57,527 bases of DNA. Source: Caldilineales bacterium (GTDB lineage Bacteria; Chloroflexota; Anaerolineae; JAAEKA01). The notes under the pieces are model-generated. The model saw only the letters and a list, made by a program, of their open reading frames with translations, did no database searches and had not been told where the DNA came from. The stretch lies in assembly GCA_025055015.1 (NCBI GenBank), contig JANWYQ010000114.1, forward strand, positions 1-57,527, given 5' to 3'. The position numbers and the translations under genes are program-made. Shown here in pieces: positions 42,602 through 50,605 of the stretch. Within the stretch, counting starts at the first letter, position 1. Every line of letters begins with the position of its first letter.

Positions 42602-43734
42602 CAGGCGTTAGGTACAGAGGCGTCCTGCGACGCCGGCTGCTGCGCCTGGGCGCGCGCTTGCCGCCGCTTGCGCAGCTCGCCGATCGTGACCAACGTCAAC
42701 GTGAGCCCCACCGGCGGCAGGACGAACAGCAACATCACCGAGGTATAGGCAGAGAGAAAGCGGCTCTGCACCGCGTCCAGGTAGAGGAAGAGGACGTAGC
42801 CGCCGTACAGCAGCAAGAACAGCGCTCCCTCCCAACGTTCGATGGTGTAGCCCGTGAAGAAGACCGGCAGCGCTGCCACGGCCACCGCAATCATCACCGG
42901 GATGTCGAAGCGCAAGGCCGCCGACGACACAGCAATTCCCTCCGGCGCGAGGGCTGCGCTCAGCCCCAACACGCCCAGGATGTTGAAGATGTTGCTGCCG
43001 ACAGCGTTGCCCACCGCGATGTCCCGCTCCCCGCGCACGGCCGCCATCGCCGAGGTGGCCACCTCAGGCGCCGAGGTGCCCGCAGCCACGATGGTAAGGC
43101 TGATCACCAGCTCGCTGACGCCGAAGGCCCGGGCGATGGACGCCGCGCTGTCCACCAACCAATCCGCGCCGACGGCCAGCATGGCCAGCCCGGCTGCAAT
43201 TAGCCCCAGGTTGACCACCCATCGGCGAGGGCTATGGTTGCGTGCGTCGCCGAACTCCTGGACATATTCCGTCTGTACCTCCGCCCCCTCACGGCGGCTG
43301 ATCCATAGCTGAAAGCCCACGTAGGCCAGCAAGCCCAGGAAGAGCAGCAGCCCCTCCACCCGGCCGAGGGTGCCGTTGAGCCCCAACAACAACACCAAAA
43401 GCGAGAGCACTATCACCAGCGGCAGGTCCAGGCGCACCAACTGCTGGTTCACCACCAACGGCACAATAGTTGCCGACAGACCGATGATCACCAGGATGTT
43501 GAAGATGTTGCTGCCGACCACGTTGCCGACCGCCACATCGCCGCTGCCGGCCAAGGCCGCTCGCGCGCCCACGGCCAGCTCCGGGGAGCTGGTGCCGAAC
43601 GCTACGACGGTGAGCCCGATGATCAACGGCGAGACGCCGACCGCAGCGGCCACACGGGAAGCCCCCCTCACCAAGGCCTCAGCGCCGAAGATCAGCAGGG
43701 CTAGCCCAGCAAGAAGAAGAAGCGTCGTGAGCAT
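42601..43734 (-). CDS. Na+/Ca2+ exchanger family (CaCA) cation antiporter
   Basis: 377 residues, ten spans in two inverted halves. Alpha-repeats VAFGTSSPELAVGARAAL with DVAVGNVVGSNIFNILV, and VAAGTSAPEVATSAMAAV with DIAVGNAVGSNIFNILG, carry the ion-binding Glu and Asn residues. Exchanges Ca2+ or K+ for Na+ or H+. The start MLTTLLLL at 43734 is chosen over an upstream ATG because homology begins there. It is first in the mrp unit and its stop overlaps mrpA, so the exchanger and the antiporter are made together. Confidence 0.95.
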   Translation of the reverse strand: MLTTLLLLAGLALLIFGAEALVRGASRVAAAVGVSPLIIGLTVVAFGTSSPELAVGARAALAGSGDVAVGNVVGSNIFNILVIIGLSATIVPLVVNQQLVRLDLPLVIVLSLLVLLLGLNGTLGRVEGLLLFLGLLAYVGFQLWISRREGAEVQTEYVQEFGDARNHSPRRWVVNLGLIAAGLAMLAVGADWLVDSAASIARAFGVSELVISLTIVAAGTSAPEVATSAMAAVRGERDIAVGNAVGSNIFNILGVLGLSAALAPEGIAVSSAALRFDIPVMIAVAVAALPVFFTGYTIERWEGALFLLLYGGYVLFLYLDAVQSRFLSAYTSVMLLFVLPPVGLTLTLVTIGELRKRRQARAQAQQPASQDASVPNA

Positions 43735-43887
43735 ATGGGTGCGCCGATTTCCCTTTCTTCGGTGTCGTCCACCTGGGACGCGGTGGAACAACGCCGCGAG
43801 AGCCGTGTTGTACAGCCCAGCAAGATGCTGTCATTGTATTCACTTGGTATTCACTTGCCAAGACTCGACCAATCTGGAGCCGGCCCC

Positions 43888-43934
43888 CAAAACAAGACTC
43901 CCCGGCCTGCACCTAACTAGCAAGCCGGGGAGTC
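43888..43934 (-). terminator. Terminator after the YugP-type gene
   Basis: Arms GCCGGGGAGTC (43924-43934) and GACTCCCCGGC (43896-43906), 17-base loop, followed on the minus strand by TTGTTTTG. Confidence 0.85.
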
Positions 43935-43985
43935 GCTCCGCGAAAGATCCGAGGCAACGACGGCGTCCGCTCGCCTCACCCTCGC

Positions 43986-44681
43986 TCACTCGCGGCTGCT
44001 GCCCAGCAGCAGCATAGCATAGTACAGCAGAGTGGAGATGGCCTGGACGGCCGCCGCCACATAGGTAAGAGCGGCTGCGTTCAACACGGCGTTCACGCCG
44101 CCCATCTCCTGCGGCACCAGGATGTTCTCGGCCACCAGCAGGCGCTTAGCCCGGCGGCTGGCGTCGAACTCCACCGGCAGGGTGACGACGGCGAAGGCAG
44201 CGACCGCTGCGAACAGGATCAACCCCAGCCACGCCAGCGACGGGCCGATAACGTTGATCATCAGCAGGCCGACGATGAAGATGATCGGTCCCAGCCAGCT
44301 GCCGATCTGCACCGTGGGCACCATGGCCGAGCGCAAGGCCAGCGGCACATAGCCCTGCGCGTGCTGCAGGGCATGGCCCGCCTCGTGGGCCGCCACGCCC
44401 GCGGCCGCCAGGCTGTTGCCGCCGTACACGTCGGGGCTCAGCCGCAGCACCCGGTGGCGGGGGTCGTAGTGGTCGCTCAGAAAGCCGTCCACCCGCTCCA
44501 CCTGCACGTTGTAAAGCCCGTTGGCGTCCAGGATGCGTCGCGCCACCTGGGCGCCGGTCATACCGCTGTAGGTGCGGATCTGGGCGTTTCGGTTGAAAGC
44601 CGATCGCACCTTGAACTGCGCCCACAGGCCCAGGAGCAGGGCCGGCAGGCTAAGCATGAGGTAAAGCCCGTAGCCTTCCAT
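43986..44681 (-). CDS. YugP-type zinc metallopeptidase (Zn_peptidase_2)
   Basis: 231 residues. Membrane protein with N-terminal span, the motif AAHEAGHALQHAQGYVPLAL (zinc ligands H-E-x-x-H) and two to three later spans, with VEFDASRRAKRLL downstream carrying the third ligand region. Family role unknown but probably membrane proteolysis. Start at 44681 has AAGGAG seven bases upstream. Own TTGACA promoter and terminator, so one gene. Confidence 0.93.
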   Translation of the reverse strand: MEGYGLYLMLSLPALLLGLWAQFKVRSAFNRNAQIRTYSGMTGAQVARRILDANGLYNVQVERVDGFLSDHYDPRHRVLRLSPDVYGGNSLAAAGVAAHEAGHALQHAQGYVPLALRSAMVPTVQIGSWLGPIIFIVGLLMINVIGPSLAWLGLILFAAVAAFAVVTLPVEFDASRRAKRLLVAENILVPQEMGGVNAVLNAAALTYVAAAVQAISTLLYYAMLLLGSSRE

Positions 44682-44804
44682 CTTCTCTCTCCTTAAGCTC
44701 AACGCTTCTCGACCGCAAGTTGCCTCCTGGCAGGGAACTTGCTTCAAAGGCCGAACCGCTTGCGGGTTGATCTACCGCCTCGTTGATTTTCGGCTTTTGC
44801 GAAG

Positions 44805-44834
44805 AAGATAGCACGACCGACGGGCCCCTGTCAA
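44805..44834 (-). promoter_or_regulatory. Promoter of the YugP-type gene
   Basis: Minus strand TTGACA (44834-44829), an 18-base spacer and TATCTT (44810-44805). Confidence 0.75.
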
Positions 44835-44889
44835 GAGCTTTGTATAAGCGTTGTGTTTGAGTCGAGAAACGGGTAGAGAGATCACAGGC

Positions 44890-44919
44890 TTGGGCATCCG
44901 TTGCAGGGTGTGGTATAGT
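44890..44919 (+). promoter_or_regulatory. Candidate promoter of the GyrA-CTD-like gene
   Basis: TTGGGC (44890-44895), an 18-base spacer and TATAGT (44914-44919); about 45 bases to the ATG. Divergent from the YugP-type promoter. Confidence 0.55.
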
Positions 44920-44967
44920 AGCCCCTCGGCGGCGGGCGGCCGCTGAGGATCGCTGAACGGAGGATGT

Positions 44968-46113
44968 ATGTCGGACCTGGACGACTTGAAGGACCTACGA
45001 GCTGATCTGGACTACGAGGCGCTGATCGAGAAGGCCACGCCGGCCCTGAGGCTGTACATTCGGGCGCTGGAGCAGGAGAACGCGCGGCTGCGCCAGGAGC
45101 TGTTGGCCCTGCGGGAGAGCTCGGCGCGACGCCAACGCCTAGCCGAGGCGAGGGCCGCTCGCGAGGAGGAGCCGGAGCCTCGGCCGGGGACCCGCCACCC
45201 TGAGGACGTCATGGTGGTGACCGTCAGCCGCCGCGGCCTGGCCAAGCGCACCCCTCTCAACGAGTACACGCCCCAGCGCCGCGGGGGCATCGGCGTCTTC
45301 GACCTGGCCCTGGCCAAGGACGACAGCATCGCACACCTGCTGGTGGCCCGGCAGTCGGCCACCCTCCTGGCGCTGACCAGCCGCGGGCGAGCCTTTCGGG
45401 TGGGCGTGGACACCCTGCCCCTGACCGAGATCCGCGGCCGGGGCCTCTCCCTGGCCGAGCGGCTGCCGCTCACGCCGGACGAGGAGCTGGCAGTGCTGGT
45501 GGCCTTGGACGACGCAGACCCGCGCAGCACGGCGCTGGTGGCAACGGCCAGCGGCTGGGTGCGCAGCTGGCACCGCAACTACCTGGGCCCGCGGCTGCAG
45601 CCGGGCACCCTGCTCTACGAGCCCCAACGAGGAGGCGGCGTGCCTGTGGCGGCGACCCTCTCCGGCGGCGACGGCGACGTGTTGATCGCCCTGCGCAGCG
45701 GCCTGGCCTACCGCTTTCCGGAGAGCCAGGTGCGCCGCGATGGGGTGCGCGGGATCCAGCTGCGACCTGAGGACGCGGTGGTCGGCATCGCCGCGGTGCG
45801 AGAGGAGAGCACCGTGCTGCTAGTGACGGCCGACGGTCAGGGCGCCCGCCGCGAGATGTCCACCTTTGCCGCCAACAAGTCGGCCGGCGGCCAGGGCAAG
45901 GTCATTATGAAGACGGAGCAGCTGGCCGGGGTGGCCGCAGTGAACGAGGAGGACGAGGTGTTGTGCATCAGCGCCTCCGGCAAGATCATCCGCTTCGCAG
46001 CGGCCGAGGTGCCGGTGAAGGCGGGCAGCGTGCAGGGGGTGGCCGTGCTGGATGTCCGCAACGATCGGCTGGCTGCGTTGGCGGTGGCGCCGGCGCCCGG
46101 AGGGGTGGCATGA
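44968..46113 (+). CDS. Stand-alone GyrA C-terminal-domain-like beta-propeller protein
   Basis: 381 residues. About 35-70 is a helical coiled-coil segment (LYIRALEQENARLRQELLAL). From about 85 on are six repeated blades like the DNA-wrapping domain of gyrase A, including the GyrA-box variant QRRGGIGVFDLA (Q103 on) in the first blade and KSAGGQGKVIMK late. The DNA-breaking N-terminal domain with the catalytic tyrosine is absent, so it cannot cut DNA; it may bend or wrap DNA or modulate gyrase. GGAGG before the ATG. Overlaps the dimethylargininase gene by ATGA. Confidence 0.88.
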   Translation: MSDLDDLKDLRADLDYEALIEKATPALRLYIRALEQENARLRQELLALRESSARRQRLAEARAAREEEPEPRPGTRHPEDVMVVTVSRRGLAKRTPLNEYTPQRRGGIGVFDLALAKDDSIAHLLVARQSATLLALTSRGRAFRVGVDTLPLTEIRGRGLSLAERLPLTPDEELAVLVALDDADPRSTALVATASGWVRSWHRNYLGPRLQPGTLLYEPQRGGGVPVAATLSGGDGDVLIALRSGLAYRFPESQVRRDGVRGIQLRPEDAVVGIAAVREESTVLLVTADGQGARREMSTFAANKSAGGQGKVIMKTEQLAGVAAVNEEDEVLCISASGKIIRFAAAEVPVKAGSVQGVAVLDVRNDRLAALAVAPAPGGVA

Positions 46114-46937
46114 GCGCCCGCCGGCGCGCGTGGATGCGCCCCCCCGACGCGAGCTTTGCCGCGGCTTTGGGGCAACGGCCCGGCGCTCCCCCGATTGACG
46201 TGAGCCGCGCCCAGGCCCAGCACCGCCTGGTGGCCGATGCGCTGCGGGCTGCCGGCGCAGAGGTAACGCTGTTGCCGCCGGCGCCGGGCCATCCCGACGC
46301 CTGCTTTGTGCAGGACGTGGCCCTAGTGCTGCCGGAGCTCTCGATCTTGGGCCGACCGGCGGAGCCATCCCGGCAGGGGGAGGTAGCCCTGTTTCGGCCC
46401 CATCTGCCGCCGGATCGGCCAACGGCGAGCATCGAGCCGCCGGGCACCCTCGAGTGGGGCGACGTGCTGCGCGTCGGCCAGACGCTGTACGTCGGCCAGT
46501 CGGCGCGCACCAACGCTGCGGGGACCGCCCAGTTGGCTGCGCTGGTGGCGCCCTTGGGGCTGGTGGTGGAGCCGCTGCCGGTGCTGCGCGGGCTGCACCT
46601 GCTGAGCGGGCTCAGCTACCTGGGGCGTGGGCCGGCTGCGCCCGAGGGGCCGGACGTCTTGGTGGCGTGGCCGGAGTACGCCGGCCTCCCGGCCTTCGCC
46701 GGCATGGACGTGGTCGTGACCCCGCCGGAAGAGGAAGGAGCGGCCAACTGCCTCGCCCTCGGCGCTACCGTCATCGTGCCCGCGGGACACCATCGCACGG
46801 CAGCGGCGATCTGGCATCGCGGGTTTCGCGTGCTGGCCGTGCCCATCGGCGAGTTCGCCAAGGCCGACGGCGGTGTGACCTGCTTGAGCGTGGTGGAGGC
46901 CACTGACCTCGAGGCGGTCGGCTCGGGGGTGACGTGA
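46110..46937 (+). CDS. Dimethylargininase (DDAH family)
   Basis: 275 residues, guanidino-modifying pentein fold. Hydrolyses N-dimethylarginine (or a related substituted arginine) to citrulline and an amine. Catalytic pieces: DACFVQDVAL, GDVLRVGQTL, RGLHLLSGLSYLG with H163, and the final GGVTCLSVVE with Cys258. These positions match known bacterial DDAH (His162/Cys249). The usual Gly before GDVL is Trp here (LEWGDV). Translationally coupled to the GyrA-CTD-like gene. Natural substrate uncertain. Confidence 0.88.
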   Translation: MSARRRAWMRPPDASFAAALGQRPGAPPIDVSRAQAQHRLVADALRAAGAEVTLLPPAPGHPDACFVQDVALVLPELSILGRPAEPSRQGEVALFRPHLPPDRPTASIEPPGTLEWGDVLRVGQTLYVGQSARTNAAGTAQLAALVAPLGLVVEPLPVLRGLHLLSGLSYLGRGPAAPEGPDVLVAWPEYAGLPAFAGMDVVVTPPEEEGAANCLALGATVIVPAGHHRTAAAIWHRGFRVLAVPIGEFAKADGGVTCLSVVEATDLEAVGSGVT

Positions 46938-47243
46938 CGGGGCCGCCGGACAGCGCCGGGCCCTGAAGGCGCACGGCGTTGTGGCATCCGCTCAGCCCCC
47001 TGCGGGGGCGCCATCTCTTGGCCGCGAGACTTCATCCCCCGACGGTAGCCGCCAACGCCCAATTGCCGTCCGGCACGATGGCTGGTTAAAACTTGAAGGC
47101 TTCAGGGAAGCTCCACGTTGGTTACCACGGTCCCCATGTAACCCGCTGCAGGGACTCTGCATCAAGAGGGGTAGAAAAGTTCAGGCCGCCGGCCTTTGGG
47201 TCGTCGGCAGCCTTCCGCCATCGAGCTCTCTTGGAGGTATACC
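46938..47243. other. 306-base intergenic region
   Basis: No gene or known RNA seen. A weak promoter-like TTGCCG-N17-TTAAAA lies at 47063-47091 in front of the DUF2892 gene. CCCCCTGCGGGGG near 46999 can form a short hairpin that might end the DDAH transcript, but no T-run follows it. Confidence 0.5.
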
Positions 47244-47453
47244 ATGGCTGGCCTGGTCAACTTCATGAACAGCGTGGTTGGGCGCATCCTGCGCGTCGTG
47301 TTGGGCCTGGTGCTCATCTGGCTGGGCTTCATGGGGCCCGGCGCCGGTCAGACCTGGGGCACCGTCGTGGGCGTCCTGGGCTTCCTGCCCGTGATCCTGG
47401 GCCTGTGGGGCCGCTGCCTGCTCCAGTTCCTCCCAGGCGTTAAGACCTCATGA
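47244..47453 (+). CDS. DUF2892 (YgaP transmembrane-like) small membrane protein
   Basis: 69 residues, two spans: RILRVVLGLVLIWLGFMG and VGVLGFLPVILGLWGRCLL. Matches the inner-membrane DUF2892 family (often fused to or near rhodanese domains). GGAGG lies five bases before the ATG at 47244. Monocistronic with terminator. Confidence 0.82.
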   Translation: MAGLVNFMNSVVGRILRVVLGLVLIWLGFMGPGAGQTWGTVVGVLGFLPVILGLWGRCLLQFLPGVKTS

Positions 47454-47489
47454 GTGCGGACTGCGGGCTTGGTCTCTCCTGAAGGGGCG

Positions 47490-47525
47490 CAGCGCCTGGC
47501 CGTTTGGCCAGGCGCTGTGTCGTTT
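47490..47525. terminator. Terminator between convergent genes
   Basis: Perfect 12-bp stem CAGCGCCTGGCC (47490-47501) with GGCCAGGCGCTG (47506-47517), four-base loop GTTT, then TGTCGTTT. Best suited to the plus-strand DUF2892 gene. Confidence 0.85.
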
Positions 47526-48330
47526 AATACTCCTGCCCGTACAGCGGTCCCCTCACCACCGCCGAGGTTGTGGGCGCCGGGCTGCCTGTGGCCGGCTCCA
47601 TCGTGATCCCCACCGAGTCGTACTGGCGCATGGGGAGGGGAGCTTGGAACGTGAGCAGGCCACGTCCCTCCTCTGAGACGTGGAACAGGCCGGCGCTGGT
47701 GCGCTCCTCCCCGCGGATCAGCCACACCTGATAGGCCTGGCCGGCCGGCAACGGTGGCATGTTCCTGGCATACACCACCCCCACCGAGCGCTCGGGGTCG
47801 CAGATCACCGTTGCCTCGGCGCCGGCGGCCTCGCCCGCAGGCCCAGCAGGCAAGGTCACCCGCAGGTACGTGCCCTCGCCCACCGCTGCCAACAACGCCG
47901 ACTGACGCTCTACCTGCGCGGCCAGCTCCCGCTGCTGGCTGCGCAGGCCGGCCACCTGAGCCGCCAATAGGCCGCCGGCCAGCAACAGGACCGCCAGGGC
48001 CAGCGCGGCCAGAGCCGGCAGCCGCGACGCGAGCCAACGGCGCTGTGGTCGGTCCACGGCCGGCTCAGGCCTGTGCTGCGCCTGGGCCAACGCAGCCCGC
48101 AGCCGCTCAGCCAGGTAGGCCGGCGGCCGCACTGGCGGCGCGCTGTACAGCATCACCTCGGCCAGCGCGGCGTAGGCCGTCAGCTCCTGTGCCGCCTCAG
48201 GGCAGTCGGCCAGGCGCGACTTGACCCACGTCGCCTCATCGGGATCTGCGGCGCCCAGGCCGAAGGCCGGAAGCAGCTCGCGCAGCTCGTCGCACGCCTC
48301 ACGTTGGGTAGCAGTCTGGAGATCGGACAT
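47524..48330 (-). CDS. RskA-type membrane anti-sigma factor
   Basis: 268 residues. N-terminal anti-sigma helices (CDELRELLPAFGLGAADPDE), one span near 110-130 (ALAALALAVLLLAGGLLAA), then a coiled segment and the RskA extracytoplasmic domain (YQVWLIRGEERTSAGLFHV, VGITMEPATGSPAPT). Keeps the cognate sigma factor inactive until released. Lies directly after the ECF sigma gene on the same strand (89-base gap). The ATG at 48330 has GAGGAC upstream. Confidence 0.92.
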   Translation of the reverse strand: MSDLQTATQREACDELRELLPAFGLGAADPDEATWVKSRLADCPEAAQELTAYAALAEVMLYSAPPVRPPAYLAERLRAALAQAQHRPEPAVDRPQRRWLASRLPALAALALAVLLLAGGLLAAQVAGLRSQQRELAAQVERQSALLAAVGEGTYLRVTLPAGPAGEAAGAEATVICDPERSVGVVYARNMPPLPAGQAYQVWLIRGEERTSAGLFHVSEEGRGLLTFQAPLPMRQYDSVGITMEPATGSPAPTTSAVVRGPLYGQEY

Positions 48331-48419
48331 CTCGCCAAGTCCTCGCAGGACAGGCCACCAAGCGCAGCCCTGCACCCTACTAACGCATCGGCCTGCCGCT
48401 TCAGATTGAGCCATTGCGG

Positions 48420-48998
48420 TCAGCGCTGGGTCGCCTCCTGCCACAGGCTGCGCAGCTTCTGCAGGCCCAGCCGCAGTCGCGTCTTCACCGTGCCCAGCGG
48501 CCATCCTAGATGCTCGGCCAGCTCGCTGTGGGTCATGCCCTGGTAGAACGCCAACTCGATCACCGTTCTTTGCTCGGCGGGAAGCTGCTCCATCAGCGTG
48601 CGCAACACCTGCCCATCCTGCCAACGAGGGGTATCCACACTGGGCAACCTGGCCGAGGCCCAGGGAGCGACCTCCGGCGGCGTGGTGCGGCTGAGAACCT
48701 GGCGTCGCTCACGGCGGAGGTGGTCAATGGCCGTGTAGCGGGCCACGGTGAGCAGCCAGCTGCTGAAAAGCCCTTTGCTCGGCGACCACTGCACCCCCTT
48801 GTGCCACACCTTGAGAAAGGTGTCCTGGGTGGCTTCCTCGGCCAGGGCTGGGTTGCGCAGCACTCGCAGAGCCAGGCTGTACACCTGGCCACCGTAGCGC
48901 TCATACAGGAGCATCAGCGCGCCCTCATCGCTCTGGGTGATGCGGTGCACAAGCTCCTGGTCGGTGGGTGAGCGAGGGTCGCCAACAGGGTCCGTCAT
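48420..48998 (-). CDS. ECF-family RNA polymerase sigma factor (second copy, SigK-like)
   Basis: 192 residues. Region 2: LYERYGGQVYSLALRVLRNP and EEATQDTFLKVWHKG, with SWLLTVARYTAIDHLRRER. Region 4: LPAEQRTVIELAFYQGMTHS and HLGWPLGTVKTRLRLGLQKL. The fusion of region 4 and the neighbouring RskA-type anti-sigma make it SigK/L-like. The start at 48998 lies about 7 bases after the -10 box of its promoter, so the transcript is probably leaderless. YceI lipoprotein gene reads away from it and is a plausible target. Confidence 0.95.
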   Translation of the reverse strand: MTDPVGDPRSPTDQELVHRITQSDEGALMLLYERYGGQVYSLALRVLRNPALAEEATQDTFLKVWHKGVQWSPSKGLFSSWLLTVARYTAIDHLRRERRQVLSRTTPPEVAPWASARLPSVDTPRWQDGQVLRTLMEQLPAEQRTVIELAFYQGMTHSELAEHLGWPLGTVKTRLRLGLQKLRSLWQEATQR

Positions 48999-49005
48999 GG
49001 GCCTC

Positions 49006-49034
49006 AGTGTAGCATAGGTTACAGGCGCCTGCAA
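49006..49034 (-). promoter_or_regulatory. Promoter of the second sigma gene (probably leaderless)
   Basis: Minus strand TTGCAG (49034-49029), a 17-base spacer, TACACT (49011-49006). Only seven bases separate the -10 box from the ATG at 48998. Confidence 0.7.
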
Positions 49035-49050
49035 GCGTTGGTTTTTCGGG

Positions 49051-49079
49051 TTGCCTCTTGGGCGCTTTCCTGCTAAAGT
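49051..49079 (+). promoter_or_regulatory. Candidate promoter of the YceI lipoprotein gene
   Basis: TTGCCT (49051-49056), a 17-base spacer and TAAAGT (49074-49079). Leader about 135 bases, holding a short hairpin GCGG.../...CCGC followed by TTT near 49148-49175. Confidence 0.5.
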
Positions 49080-49222
49080 GGCATCGCGAGCCAATCCAGC
49101 GCATCCCTGCCAGGCGATAGATTAGGTGAAGCTGCGACAGATTGCGCAGCGGGTCCCCGTTTGGGAGTCCGCTTTGATCGGTTCAGTTAGCCAAAGCCAA
49201 CCAGATTGAGGAGATTTCGACT

Positions 49223-50380
49223 ATGGACAACGTTAGCGCCGTGTCAGTACCGGCAAAAGCGCAAGGTAGCCGCAAGGGCGTGCTCCTAGCGATAGCTCTG
49301 CTGGTCGCCCTCAGCCTGGGAGCCTGCCAGGCGCCAGCCGCCCCGGCTCCCGCAGAGGCCCCGCCGGCCGCAGCAACCGAGGCGCCCACCGCTGCGCCCA
49401 CGGCCACGCCAACTCCGCCTCCTTCGCCCACCCCCACTCCGGCTCCCACACCCACCCCCACCGCCGAGCCCACCGCCACGCCGACCCCCCTCCCCACGCC
49501 CAGCGTGACGGTGGCGGACCAGGCGGTAGTGGACGGCAAGGTCACGGTGGCCGAGGTGGTGAGCGTCGGGCCAGGCTGGATCGTCATCCACGCCGACGAC
49601 GGCGGCAAGCCGGGCCCGGTGGTTGGCTACGCTGCCGTGGCCGACGGCGTGAACACTGAGGTAGCGGTGGAGATTGACGTCAAGGCGGCTACCCCCACCC
49701 TCTACGCGATGCTCCACACCGACGCCGGCGCAGTAGGGCAGTACGAGTTCCCCGGCGCCGACGCGCCGGTAGTGGTGGGCGGGGCCATGGTGGCGCCTGC
49801 CTTCGCCGTCACCGGTCTACCTGAGCCGGAGCCGGTCACTCGCACCTTCGTGATCGTGCCTGACAAGACCACGGCCCAGTACTCCATTGACGAGATCTTC
49901 TTCAGCGAGAACAACCGGCTGAACACGGCTATCGGCCGCACCAACCAGGTGCAGGGCAGCCTGGTGCTGAACCTCACCAACCCGGCGGCCAGCCAGCTGG
50001 GCACTTTCACCGTGGACATCAGCACCCTGCGCAGCGACTCGTCTCGCCGCGACAGGGCTATTCGCGAGCGCTGGCTGGAGTCGGCGCGCTACCCCCTGGC
50101 CACCTTTGTGGCGCGCGAGATCCGCAACTTCCCCCCTAACCCCAAGGAGGGCGAGCCGATCTCGTTCCAGATCGTGGGCGACATGACGGTGAAACAGACC
50201 ACGCGCGAGCAGGTGTGGGACGTGACCGCCACCCTGAACGGCGACACCCTCACCGGCAAAGCCACCACCTTCCTGTACCTCGCGGACTACAACATCCCGG
50301 TGCCGGAGCTGTTGGGCATCCTGCGGGTGACCGACGGCCTGACGGCGACGTTGGAGTTCACCATGGTGGCGGCGGAGTGA
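49223..50380 (+). CDS. YceI-family lipoprotein with a DUF7282-like domain
   Basis: 385 residues. Lipobox SLGAC (Cys near 34), a Thr-Pro stalk, a domain at about 90-190 ([40 protein letters not shown]), then YceI (about 210-385, [20 protein letters not shown] ... DITTLRSD-like [18 protein letters not shown], and [20 protein letters not shown]). YceI proteins bind isoprenoid-like molecules in a lipocalin barrel. Stop is followed at once by a repeat array. Divergent from the second sigma factor, so possible SigK-like target. Confidence 0.92.
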   Translation: MDNVSAVSVPAKAQGSRKGVLLAIALLVALSLGACQAPAAPAPAEAPPAAATEAPTAAPTATPTPPPSPTPTPAPTPTPTAEPTATPTPLPTPSVTVADQAVVDGKVTVAEVVSVGPGWIVIHADDGGKPGPVVGYAAVADGVNTEVAVEIDVKAATPTLYAMLHTDAGAVGQYEFPGADAPVVVGGAMVAPAFAVTGLPEPEPVTRTFVIVPDKTTAQYSIDEIFFSENNRLNTAIGRTNQVQGSLVLNLTNPAASQLGTFTVDISTLRSDSSRRDRAIRERWLESARYPLATFVAREIRNFPPNPKEGEPISFQIVGDMTVKQTTREQVWDVTATLNGDTLTGKATTFLYLADYNIPVPELLGILRVTDGLTATLEFTMVAAE

Positions 50381-50383
50381 GCG

Positions 50384-50428
50384 GTACGCGGTGAACGGTG
50401 AACGGTAATCGGTGAACGGTGGAGAAGC
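50384..50428 (+). repeat. 8-base CGGTGAAC tandem repeat array, copy D
   Basis: CGGTACGC, CGGTGAAC (twice), CGGTAAT, CGGTGAAC directly after the YceI gene stop codon. Confidence 0.85.
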
Positions 50429-50476
50429 GCTCGGTCGGGGGTAGCGGCGTGTGTGTGGCAAAAGAACGCTCCTTGT

Positions 50477-50501
50477 AGCGCAACTCCTGGGGAGTTGCGC
50501 T
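50477..50501. terminator. Hairpin related to the one at 20327
   Basis: AGCGCAACTCC (50477-50487), loop TGG, GGAGTTGCGCT (50491-50501). Same core GCAACTCC-TGx-GGAGTTGC as after ino1, again between convergent genes. Confidence 0.7.
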
Positions 50502-50560
50502 GCAGGGCAGTGAGACTCAGGGCAGTTGGACTGGGCGGGCGCCGCCCCCAAGAAGCACGG

Positions 50561-50590
50561 CGGAGCTCGCATCGGGGGATGCGAGCTCCG
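50561..50590. terminator. Palindromic hairpin before the FAD oxidoreductase 3' end
   Basis: Perfect 13-bp stem CGGAGCTCGCATC (50561-50573) with GATGCGAGCTCCG (50578-50590), four-base loop. Its arm resembles the GGAGTTCGCACC palindromes at 9224 and 57319. Confidence 0.75.
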
Positions 50591-50605
50591 CACTCAGCCG
50601 TGCCC

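Noticed and set aside
44968-46113. Genuine DNA gyrase subunit A or a broken gyrA
   Set aside because: Only the propeller domain is present, the gene starts with a proper ribosome site and a helical N-terminus, and there is no catalytic-domain remnant upstream.
46938-47243. Small RNA or riboswitch in the gap before the DUF2892 gene
   Set aside because: No convincing promoter, long stem or recognised motif could be found; listed only as an intergenic region.
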